Assembly: GCA_963921825.1 (NCBI GenBank)
Contig: OY997592.1
Coordinates: 54,518,336 to 54,582,335, forward strand
Direction: 5' to 3'
Source: Erodium maritimum
Lineage: Eukaryota; Streptophyta; Magnoliopsida; Geraniales; Geraniaceae
Length of the DNA stretch: 64,000 bases
Part shown: positions 44,328-54,384 of the stretch, piece after piece
How positions within the stretch are numbered: the first letter of the stretch is position 1
How the letters are laid out: each line of letters begins with the position of its first letter
Translations under genes and position numbers: made by a program
Notes under the pieces: model-generated
The model's input: the letters and a program-made list of their open reading frames with translations, nothing else
The model's database searches: none
What the model was told of the DNA's origin: nothing

Positions 44328-46347
44328 GTCAGTCTCTTTCATCTATCTCTCCATCTCTACTTTCTTCGGTTCATTCCACTTTTTTCAAGTCGTTTTTAGA
44401 AATTTGGTGTTTTGGGTTTATTTAGTAATTAATTACCTGTTATGCCGTTGACTCTTCTTCCTTCTCCACCTCCCCTATTGGTGGGCTCTCACATCTCTAT
44501 GTAGTATGTATGTATATCTTTGGATCGTCTGAAAGTGACGCTCACACGTTATTGATTAAAGTCGGTGGTCTGGTTGTCAGAAAGCTCTCTTATCTCCTTA
44601 TAAAACTCGGACGAGTAAACCAGTTTGAGAGCATGTGTGAGCTAGATCGAGTTAGAAAACTAGACATTCATCTTTCTTATTGATCGAAAAATTATTAAAT
44701 CTGCATTAATTAGTATTGTTAGGAGTGTGTTGAAGTGAAACCCATGATTAATGAGTGACACAACCAACTGTTTTCGTTTTGTTTCATGGTGACGTGGCGG
44801 AGATCAGGCTTCTGATTGGTCCGTTGGCTTTGAGACTTGAGAGACAGGGGAGAAATTTCAGGAGGATTCGGACAGGTCCCCCCCTTATTTACATGAGAAG
44901 CTCTCAGGTACTCACCAACACACTCTTCTTATGCTACATTGCTATCACTATATGCTCTTGCCCTCCACATTTTTTTTATAACGCATATAGATAAAAAAAA
45001 ATCAGAATATATTACTCTTGAGAAATTCAAACTAAAAATTTTTCCTTCATTTTCTCATGAAACAAACATCCCCTTGGCTTTGTTTTGTTCATATAAAATA
45101 GTAATGGTGTCTGAGTGTTGAAACTTGTAAAAATTGACATCAGAATCATCCAACTGTATTATTATATTCAGTGCATTAATAATAAACATAGTCATATGCT
45201 GCCTGCCTCTGACTGACATGGTTTTCCCCCCAAAAGTCCTTAATTCATTTCTAAAATAGATTATGATGTCAAATTATTATTTTATATATTTTCTCTCTCT
45301 TTATTTTTATTATTTATATTGCAAAAAAGCATCATCTTCTCTCTTGGTAAGTGTTTTCACAATACTTTTTGTCCCCGTTGACTAACCCTTTGACCGAAAG
45401 AATCAAAACTGTAGTCTGGAAGTTACTGTGTCTTCACCCCTGAGACAGTGGTCGGTGGCAAAAAGTGAAGCCCAGCTTTTCTCAATATTACAAAAATGAC
45501 ACTGTGGTGAGGCATATTTACTGTTCGGAAAATTTAACAGCGGTAAATATGAAACGACAGCGTAGCCAGTTCGTTTCAAAGCTAAATTAGGAAGGACACA
45601 CAAAACTAATGGTTTTATTTCGGCCTCCTCGCTGCAGTGTCCAGTCTCACTCACATTCCTTTTCTTTTTCTAATTTGTTTCTTACATTTTTACCCTTCTA
45701 GGCTCCTTTTTCGATTCATAAAAATTGATTCCTTGATGAGATGCATCATGGCACGCAAGGACAATTATGTCTTTCAAATCATTTTCTTTGTTGCCAAAAC
45801 AAGGTCGTTTTGTGAATACACTATAAAAAAACTTGACCCAGATCATTTTCTTCCCCACGCGCTCGCTCATGGTTAAAATGTACTATTCTTTTTATTTTAA
45901 ATGGAATAATTTGTAACTTAGTGGGGTCTGGAATTGATTGATTAGAAATGTGAGGGCCTGTGTGCAAATACATAGGTCCTTAGGTGGGGCTCAGCTCAGG
46001 TGACGAAATAAAGGTACAAGTACCGAAGTTGATGAAAACCAAGAAATGATATTGTCCCAATAAAAAAATATAAATGAAATTAGTGTTGGAGCGTGGCATG
46101 CACGTCGATATGTAGCGTGTGAAAGTTGAAATGTGACTACTTTGAGATCATGGACCTGCTGCGCCTATTCACAAGTACTTGAGATAAATTCATGAAAATA
46201 CTCTTTATATCATCTACTCATATTCATCGGCCCAATTTGATTCCTCAAACAATATTTAATTTTAATAAATCTTCAAAAAATGTACACACTAGTGTGTGTG
46301 GGTGGCATTGTTGTAATTTAGACTAGTTCTGATCATTTTCATTACAG
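44328..46347 (+). other. Proposed 2-kb intron in the 5' leader
   Basis: AT- and T-rich sequence without a supported gene, from the donor at 44328 to the acceptor at 46347. Such T-rich first introns are typical of plant leaders and often enhance expression. Short frames inside are not supported. Confidence 0.4.
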
Positions 46348-46387
46348 GTGGCGGCAGCAGAGTTGAGTTAGACCGGGAGCGAACCGG

Positions 46388-46945
46388 ATGGAGGAGGAGA
46401 ACTTGTCTCGATTAGCACGCAGAAATGGGACCCACGAGGGTTGTAGCTCGTCGTCAAGGTCCGGGTCCATCAGGAGGGAGGGGAGATACGGGATAGCGGA
46501 GGATCAGGACGGTGATCTGTTCGACTGCTCCGGGAAGCGGTGTCGGTCGTGTTCGGCGGGGATGATAGCGGACTGTGTTGCCCTTTGTTGTTGCCCGTGC
46601 GCGGTGGTCAACTTGCTTACGCTGGCGCTGGTCAAGGTCCCGTGGAAGGTGGGTAGGAGGTGTTTGGGTCTCGGGAAAAAGAGGGGAAAGTGCGGGAAAA
46701 TTGAGAGTGATTGCGTCTTGGTGGAGAGGGATGGGAAGTTGAGGAAGGATGAGGCCACGGCGGCGGACGGGGTGGCGACTCCGGTGGTGGGAGGGGCAAT
46801 GTGGGAGTTTCCGGCTGGGATTGGAATCTGCGGCGAAGGAGGAGGCGGCGGCGGGAGCCCGAGGTTCGAGGCGGAGAAGGTATGGTTAGAGTTGTACGAG
46901 GTTGGTGAGCTGGGTTTTGGAAGAGTTTCGTACAAGGGTAATTAG
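46388..46945 (+). CDS. Cys-rich small plant protein of unknown function, 185 aa
   Basis: An intact 185-codon frame, GC-rich against AT-rich surroundings. Layout: an acidic/Ser-rich N terminus, then DLFDCSGKRCRSCSAGMIAD (residues about 42-61), a hydrophobic Cys-rich stretch CVALCCCPCAVVNLLTLALV (about 62-81) that could sit in or on a membrane or be lipid-modified, a basic KVPWKVGRRCLGLGKKRGK segment, then a Gly-rich tail ending ELYEVGELGFGRVSYKGN. This matches a conserved family of unnamed plant proteins (of the At3g11690/At5g06380 kind, from memory). Function is unknown. The ATG follows a purine-rich GGAGCGAACCGG context, and no upstream in-frame start is better. Confidence 0.82.
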   Translation: MEEENLSRLARRNGTHEGCSSSSRSGSIRREGRYGIAEDQDGDLFDCSGKRCRSCSAGMIADCVALCCCPCAVVNLLTLALVKVPWKVGRRCLGLGKKRGKCGKIESDCVLVERDGKLRKDEATAADGVATPVVGGAMWEFPAGIGICGEGGGGGGSPRFEAEKVWLELYEVGELGFGRVSYKGN

Positions 46946-47139
46946 GGAAGAGAAAAAAATAATTATGAATTGATTAGATGGAACATTTGTTATTTCCAAA
47001 ATTTAATTTGTAAACCATTTGGGGATTAACCCCTATGAAAAAAAACAAGTGCATTTCCCAAGAGCTCTATCATATTTAGAAAATACTGTAAACAAACCAC
47101 GGTCGTTAACTATTACCGTTCATATCGAGTCTTCTTCTT
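46946..47139 (+). other. 3' flank of the Cys-rich protein gene
   Basis: AT-rich; probably holds the 3' untranslated region (ATTTAATTTGTAAACC near 47003). No gene. Confidence 0.35.
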
Positions 47140-47617
47140 TTTGAGGGAAAAAGACTAACGTTATTAAAATTTGAATAAAACAGAAGAATTATGGGAAAGC
47201 GAATCACATGGGGATAATTCGACACCTAATTTTCTAGTTTTAGTTTAGGCATAGTCGATTACATTAAAACATCCAAAACAAATCCAAGAGAGACTAAAAA
47301 ACAATAAAAGCAACTCGGGGTCAACTTGAAGTCGACCATGTAAGCCTGGAAGCGTATGGACCCTCCTACGAGGTTAACAAAGTTTCTGGATAATGCGCAT
47401 AATATGGAGAGTAAACTCTAGACCTGGTGGAGGAGCACCATACAGGGCAGGTTGTCATTCCTCCAGGACAACCCGAGGCCACGAGAGGGCCTCATGGATC
47501 CTGGCAAGGCTGTTTACTAGCTCTCACCTAATATTCCTCTTGTTGTTCCTCCACATCCACCATCTTCCCTCATCAGGGTCTTTCGCGGATCGTTTCCACC
47601 CAAAAGGTCACCTAGAG
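47140..47617 (-). mobile_element. LINE 3' end fragment
   Basis: The minus strand ends with TTTTAATAACGTTAGTC, then TTTTTCCCTCAAAAAG, wording common at plant LINE 3' ends. Upstream is decayed coding-like DNA with no intact domain. It is cut at 47617 by the LTR that starts at 47618. Confidence 0.35.
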
Positions 47618-48516
47618 TGTAAGAACCGCCCCCAGTCGATCCCGGTCGAATCGGTGAATTCTGGCGAAAGTTGACTTTTTGCCAGAAAAGTCAACCGATG
47701 ACTCCGGGAGTCATTCAGGACCTTTCCGGGGCCCAAAAAGTTTAGTTGTCGTTACGGTTAGCTTAATTGGGCCGTTTCCTTTCAATTGGCTATAATTGTG
47801 GATAAGTCAACCCGAGGTCAATTTCGGTCAAACCAAAGGTCGTAAGGATTTAATTTAAATAAGCTGAGACATTTTGGGATAGGAGTGGTCCCCACATGGA
47901 CATGTTTCCATGTTGGCTTGGAGGAGAAGAAATGGGTCTAAAAAGACTCATTTAACCCTCTTTGGTTGACCTTGAAGAGATGAGAGCAAGGGGCAATTTG
48001 GGGATTTCAACTATAGGTTAAAGGCACAAAAATTAAAGCAATTCAGCTCATATGTGCATTGTTGCCCGAAATATAGAGAGAGGAGGGAGAGAAGGAGACA
48101 CCATTGAAGTTTGAAGAAGAAGAAAGGGAGAAAGGGAGAAAGGAGGGAGTTTTGGCTCATTTCTTCACCAAATAGCTTCTTTTCTTCTAGATTCTTCATC
48201 CCCTTTCCATTCCCAAGGTGAATCTCTAATCCTTTTTCGTTTTGGTTGATTTTAGTTCTTGGGTATTGAGGAAAAAGGATGAACATGGTTGAGTTTTGAG
48301 GTTTTTGGTGTTGGATGATGATTTATGGAGAGAAAGGGTGTTAGATGATGGATTTTAATTGGATTGTTGTGGTTTCGATGAAGACCCATCATGAGTTTTG
48401 AAGTAGAGACGTTTTTAGGACTGATTAGGAGGTTGGGAAGGTCAAAAATGGAGGTTTTGAGGTTTATTTTTGTGAAATCAGAGCTGGAGGAAGAAGAAGG
48501 ACGAACCTGTCCAGAC

Positions 48517-48655
48517 CCGTCACGGATCCGTGACGGAGACCGTGACGGAGGACGTCACGGCTCCGTGAGGGAGACCGTGACGACGCCAGTCACGGCTCCG
48601 TGAGGAGAACCGTGCGGGTGCAGACCATGGTCCGTGACCCGAACCGTGACAGACC
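48517..48655. repeat. Array of CCGTGACGG-type palindromes in the LTR
   Basis: It starts with the perfect 20-bp palindrome CCGTCACGGATCCGTGACGG (48517-48536), followed by further GTCACGGCTCCGTGA and GTCCGTGACC units up to about 48655. The solo LTR has a shorter version near 21745-21800 (CCCGTCACGGATCCATGACGG). Confidence 0.7.
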
Positions 48656-49374
48656 AGAGTTGGGCCTTTTGGGCCCATTTTGTTGGATTTCGAGTAATTG
48701 GGACGGTCATCTATAACCGAACTCTTTTGGGGTTAATTGGGAATGTTTTCCTCTTTAGACCAATTGTGAATTACTCTTGATTCTAGTATTGAATTGTGAT
48801 CGTAGACCTTAGACCCAAGCTTGGCGGAGGAGGAGACTTTTGTACCTCGTGAAGTGACTAAGCGTTCGGAAAGTGATCGAGGTAGGGAAAGTAGCGAATA
48901 CCGGTTTAATTGCGGAAAGTTACTAGTATGCATATAGGTTGCGATTACTTGAATTAATTGTTAGAATTGCATGTTAGGATGTGAGGAACGAGTGAAATGA
49001 GGGATAGCTTACGAGCCATGTCGAGCTGTAAGTTTTGGAATTGCCGTGTTGTAGAAATGCATGCGGGCCATGTGGAGCCCTTAGGTTGTGTGTTAATTGT
49101 GATGCCATGATCTATGATTGTGATGCTTGATGTGTGGTTCATCCGTTGTTAGATTGAGAATCGTGTTATGATATGCTCGGTGTAGCGTGTTGTTATGTTT
49201 TGGGCAAATGTGTCATGCTTGATATGACGTGAACCAATGATTGTGATATGATCGGGTGATTGATAGACCGATGTGATGTGTTGTGGTAAGTTGACCCTGT
49301 TGGTATACCGTGGTTGAACTATGGCATTGTGATGTGTGAGACTTTCTTGATGCATGTTCCAAGAGGAGTTGTAT

Positions 49375-49700
49375 TCCGGTATGGTACCTACACCGAGGGG
49401 GTACGCCGGTGTAGGGTAGTACCTAGGCCGACGGTGCGGTCCCACGTATGCGCGGTCCCCCGGAGTGTGGTTCCGGTACGATACCTACATCGAGGGGGTA
49501 TGCTGGTGTATAGTATCTAGGTCGACGGTTTGTGATTCGGTATGATGTGTCGTGATTGTGCCCCCGACGGATTGCCGGGAAGACATCTAGGCCAATGCTG
49601 TGTGGTCCGGTATGATGTATTGTGATTGTGCCCCGATGCGGTTCCGGGAATATATCTAGGCCGATGCTGAGTATTCTGGTACGATATGATAGAGTCGGGC
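49375..49700. repeat. Tandem subrepeats in the 5' LTR
   Basis: Units of about 70-85 bp with TCCGGTATGAT, TGATTGTGCCCC, CGGGAA and ATCTAGGCCGATG repeat about four times. These are the same family, in reverse, as the array at 21100-21440. Confidence 0.65.
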
Positions 49701-50231
49701 TGTGTACAGTCGGCAGAGTTCGAGGACTACGGTACGGGACGTGTGATTGTTTACTGTGTATTGTATGCTTGTTGATCGGTTAAGTAATGTGAGTACAAGG
49801 TGATAGTGGTCATGTAAGTGTGTTTGTGGCATGTGCTCTCTATGGGTGTCATTAGTGTTGTGCTTGCTAGTATGCCCTAATTGGACGGTTACTCGTGGTG
49901 GTGAGCGGATACGCACCACCTTAACTACTTTTCCTACTGAGCGAAAGCTCACCCCTTTACTTTATTGTTCTACAGGTTTTGAGCGGGATGTGGTCTAGCG
50001 GGATTCTCGGAGCTAGGGAGCTAGCGAGGGTCTTAGGCTAGTCTAGAGATGTACCCTTTGTTTTGAACTAAACGTTTATTGCTGGATTTATGAGTTGTTG
50101 ACTCATTTTATCGGATTTATTACTTTCGGATTATTATTTCAGAATTTATTTCCTTTTAAATCGCTTTATTTATTGCATTATTTAGTTCACATCTCGAGTC
50201 CGGTCAAAACCGGATTTGGGGCGCGAAAATT

Positions 50232-50247
50232 TGGTATCAAAGCCTGG
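50232..50247 (+). promoter_or_regulatory. Primer-binding site complementary to initiator Met tRNA
   Basis: TGGTATCAAAGCCTGG lies directly after the LTR end. The plant iMet-type site is TGGTATCAGAGC, so there is one mismatch. It identifies the LTR as the 5' one and the element as plus-strand. Confidence 0.8.
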
Positions 50248-50964
50248 TTTTTCAAAAACTTCGTACCGTACGTCAATTAGGTGGGTAGAGTTAGGGCGCT
50301 AGGTTTCCGTGTGTCGGTTACGCAAATCGGAGATGTCCTACGCGTAGAACCGAGATGAAGAGAGTCTCGGGTTAGTGAAATGTCCGGTCTAGGTACCGTG
50401 TACTTGTGGTGAACCATTGCGGTTGGTGTCATTGGTTGAGTTAACTGTTTTCCGAGTGTGTACGTGGCCGGGTGGTAAGAGTGAAATTACCGAGACCCGA
50501 AGTGTGTAGCTGCGATGGCTTACTGTGTACTTTTATTTTGTTAAATGAATTGTGCGGGTTGTGATTTGTATGACCCACATAAGCGGATGGTTATCGTAAA
50601 TTACGAACGGGTCATGCCCAATTTTCTGCAGAAACAGAAGTGTATGTACCATCACGATTCGGCTATAGGGGCCATAGTAGTCGGACGTGAAGGAGGGATA
50701 TCAAGTGGTTACAACGTAATTCGGGGACGCCTGAACCGGGTTGTAACGACACGATGTCAACATGAATGTTATGTTGGAAAGAGGATGTGTTAAAGAACTT
50801 GAAACTAAATTGATGTTTGCCCATTGTGGAGTTGATGTGTAGTTTAAATTGTGAACTGTGTGACTTGTGTGTAAACTCACTGATTGAATGTTTGACTTGT
50901 GTGACGCATTAGAGTGCGAACTTCTCTGGTTGTGTGAAATTGTTTGACTATACTATATTAAGTA
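50248..50964 (+). mobile_element. Internal leader of the long-LTR element, truncated
   Basis: About 700 bp with no recognised gag or pol domain follow the primer site. A non-conserved 82-codon frame (50545-50793) lies here. The element is lost from about 50965, where copia LTR sequence begins. Confidence 0.5.
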
Positions 50965-51307
50965 TATTATCAGATATCTTACCCATACCGTTGTATGAGG
51001 GATAAATCCCTTAGCTGTCTCTCGTGTCACTCATGCAGTCATTTCGTAAGCCAATCCTGGCCGTTATGGAAGCCTAGTCACGGTGCAACGTTAGGCTTTC
51101 AGGTCAAACTTAGTTGTTTACTGCATATCTACCACAGAGACTCATCGGTCTAAGGGTATCTGACAAGCTACGACTCTGAATATGTGCATGACTTAATCTA
51201 TGGAACATATTCAGGTCGGGTCGTCCAATATCATGTCCCACATGATATCTATGATCAGACTTCGGAACCCTTTCCAATGAACAATAGAACGTAAGTCATA
51301 AAGAGTC
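50965..51307 (-). mobile_element. Fragment of a copia LTR
   Basis: The sequence from GATATCTTACCCATACCG to AAGTCATAAAGAG matches the interior of the LTR at 52432-52770 (and 9608-9950) almost word for word. It lies directly next to the full LTR that starts at 51308, so two copies of the family collided here. Confidence 0.7.
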
Positions 51308-53109
51308 TGTTGGGTCTCGATAGAGGGTATGTACGCATACTCGTAGCGGAATGAAAAATAAAACCAAGAGACCATTAAAACCATGAATCAACTACCACAG
51401 ATTAGAATCACACAAAAAAATCAGCATTTTCATACCATAACAAGAACACCGGGTAAAGAATGATTTGGCTTGAGTCTCCAAGACGCCTACGTATCCACTT
51501 GGCAATCAAAGCCACATAGTTCTTCTAAATAGGACTCAAGAACACCAAATATGGAGGAAGAACACTCCTTGGCCGAAATTGTAGGGAGAAGGGAGAGAAA
51601 ATGTTGTTTCCTATTTGTGTCGTGTGTTTGTTATATTGAAAAAAGATGACTTAAACATAACAAACCCCATCAACTTGTCCAACTAAAGGCATGAGACAAG
51701 CATGATGACAAGTAAGGTGTAAATAGGACAAAGTATGGGTAGACAAGATGGGGTTAGGTGGTGAATCACCAACACCTTAATCTTTGTCTTGCTTACTTAG
51801 CACTAATTAATCAAGACTTGATTAAGTAGTTCCATAGGCCTTGGTTGCATGGGCCTCTCATGGGCCTTTTGGAACATGGCCCGTGGCCATTCCCAACGAG
51901 GTCTCGTGACGCGCTCATCGCCACCAAGCCTTCCATATCGGAAATGTCCAACATTATCCTTCGTGATCAATCCCAAGACTCCAAACCTTGTCTCGATCAG
52001 TAAAGTCCTATTCACTTACGGTCACATGACCCAAAACCCAGTTTTGGTCATGTCCCGAGACAACTCCCTTTTGACCATTCTCCATAAATGTGTTAATAAG
52101 TTTCATTCTCCAGTGTGACCCTTAGATTTATGCATGTCAATATATAAACGTAAAATCCAATTTTACTTGATCCTATATAAGTGGCAACTAACGAGACTTT
52201 AGTATTGCCTGACACTGCATAACGAATCGACCCTGTCGATTCTAACCTTTATGTCGTCCCTGTCATTATCCTTTTATCTCCGATATCCTGATTGAGATAA
52301 GGCATAGAGTCGTCATCCTTATTATTCTCAATCAATGTTCCTTGATATGTGAGATGACTGAATATATGATACCTAGTATCATGTGTATGGCCATGCTATT
52401 CTTTCAGTCACTCTCGATCAAGCGGCTGAGAACCGATATCTTTCCCATACCGCAGTATGAGGGATAAATCCCTTAGCCGTCTTTCGTGTCACTCATGCAG
52501 TCCGTCCCCAAGCCAATCCTGGCCGTTATGGAAGCCCTATTACAGACAATGTTAGGCTCAGGTCAAACTCAGTTGTTTATAGCATATCGATCACAAAGAC
52601 TCCTTGGTCTAAGGATACATGACAAGCTACGAAAATGAATATGTTCATGACTTGATCTATGACACATATTCATGTCGGGTCGTTTAATATCATGTCCCAC
52701 ATGATTATCTATGATCAGACTCCGGAATCCAATTCCAATGACTAACATAACGTAAGCCATAAAGAGCCATCTTTCATACTAGTCGCTTCTAGTGAAGCTT
52801 TGTTGACCAGGGACCCATCTAGTGTGATCTATCTTGATCTATGGTTCAATTCGCATTGTGGGCATAGATCAGAGCACACATCGATATATTACTCCAACAC
52901 ATAAGTAATATAAAGTCGCTTTAATTTTATTTCTATCGATGATATATACATTTGGACATTTAGGATTGAACTACGGGAACTAAGACTAACAAAGTCATCT
53001 TTCATACTAGTCGCTTCTAGTGAAGACTATTGACTAGGGACCTCATCGAGTGTGATCCATCCTGATCTATGGTTCTCTTCGCATGGTGGGCATAGATCGG
53101 AAACACATA

Positions 53110-53157
<48 letters not shown>

Positions 53158-53257
53158 CTCCAACACTTGAGTAATATGAAAGCCGCATTGTTATATTGCC
53201 AACGATGATATTTACATTTGGACATTTACGATTGGACTACGGGCACTAAGACTAACA
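51308..53257 (-). mobile_element. Second copia LTR (3' LTR, minus strand), 1.95 kb
   Basis: Same family as 8435-10162: it begins TGTTGGGTC and ends ACTAAGACTAACA, followed by the complement of a purine tract (GGGCAAGTGGGAG). It is about 220 bp longer because the LTR end is duplicated in tandem (about 52769-52992 and 52999-53257), the second copy containing a TA microsatellite. Confidence 0.8.
53112..53155. repeat. (AT)n microsatellite, about 44 bp
   Basis: A pure run of alternating A and T within the second copy of the LTR end. It seems to have grown from the ATCGATATATTACTCC word seen in the other copies. Confidence 0.95.
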
Positions 53258-54290
53258 ATCTCCCACTTGCCCTAGTTCCAATCTAAACTTCAATCTATTT
53301 CCATTGACCTTACATGCCTTTCGTGATTAGGTAACGAAAGTGCTTTGGTCAAAGGGTCGGCTATGTTATCATTTGTTGCAATATACGGGATCTTCACATC
53401 GCCTCGCTTCAGTATTTCTCTGATGAGGTGATACCGCTGCAGTACATGTTTGGATTTGTTATGCGATCTGGGCTTCTAACTTGAGTAATGGCCCAGTGTT
53501 GTCGCAAAATAGGTTCATCGGGCTGGATGGGGTTTTTATTACACCCAACCCTACCATGAACTTCCTAATCCACACAGCCTCCTTGGCCGCCTCTACAGCC
53601 GTTATGTACTCGACTTTTATCGTGTAGTCAACGACAATGTCTTGCTTCACGCTCTTCCAGCTGAAAGCTCCACCATTCAGCGTGAACACATATCCTGACT
53701 GACTTCTAAATTCATCTGGATATGTCTAGAAACTAGTATCTACATAACCATTACAACTAGTTCAGAATCATTCTTTCCCCCGTATACCAAAAACGCGTCC
53801 TTAGTTCTTCTCAAGTATTTTGAGAATCGCTTTGACCGCTATCCACTGTTCCTCACCAGGGTTAGATTGATTTCTTCTGTTACAGCTCAAGGCATACGAG
53901 ACATCCGGTCTCGTGCATATCATGACATACATGATCGATCATATCGTCGAAGCGTATGGGATTTGACTCATTATTTTCAGCTCATCAAGTGTCTTAGGAC
54001 ACTGAGTCTTATTGATATGAATGCCATGACATGCAGGTAGGAGTCATTTCTTGGAATCGAGCATTGAGAACCTACTTAATACTTTGTTCACATAGGTTCT
54101 CTGACTTAATCCCAAGACCCTCTTGGTGCGATCTCTATATACCTTAATCCCTAAGATATAAGTAGCATCGCCTAAGTCCATAGAGAAACACTTCCCTAAC
54201 CAAGATTTAGTCTCGTGCAAGGTTGGGATGTCGTTTCCAATGAGTAGTATGTCATCGACATACAACACCAGAAAGGTAATTTTACACCCT
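53258..54290 (-). pseudogene. Copia pol remnant: RNase H and RT end
   Basis: Minus strand: RT with LVLYVDDILLIGND (within 54361-54044) and SQRTYVNKVLSRF, then RNase H with EYITAVEAAKEAVW (53689-53459). It is the same family and order as 10300-11300 but shorter. Stops and frameshifts make it dead. The copia sequence ends at about 54290. Integrase, gag and the 5' LTR are missing. Confidence 0.85.
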
Positions 54291-54366
54291 TTCCTAGATG
54301 TCGTTCCCCGGATTAACATGCTTTTTGTTCTTGGATTATATCTTATAATACAACAATTCACTTACT

Positions 54367-54384
54367 CTCTGCATTTTATTAGTT
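54367..54384. repeat. Left 18-bp target duplication of the chimeric poly(A) element
   Basis: CTCTGCATTTTATTAGTT, identical to 57368-57385. Confidence 0.85.

Larger units (their letters stand above)
47618..50229 (+). mobile_element. 5' LTR of a long-LTR Ty3/gypsy-type element, 2.6 kb
   Basis: It begins TGTAAGAACCGCCCCCAG and ends near CCGGATTTGGGGCGCGA, the same ends as the solo LTR at 20369-22711 read in the opposite orientation. Shared internal blocks include CAAAAGTCAACCGATGACTCCGGGAGTC-type wording near the start. It is followed at once by a tRNA-iMet primer site, which marks it as a 5' LTR. Length, TGTAAGA/CGTGACA-type ends and primer site fit Tekay/Del-like chromoviruses (inference). 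The final CA appears mutated. Confidence 0.82.

Noticed and set aside
53112-53155. (AT)n run considered as an origin or matrix attachment site
   Set aside because: A simple microsatellite inside an LTR; nothing else supports a function.
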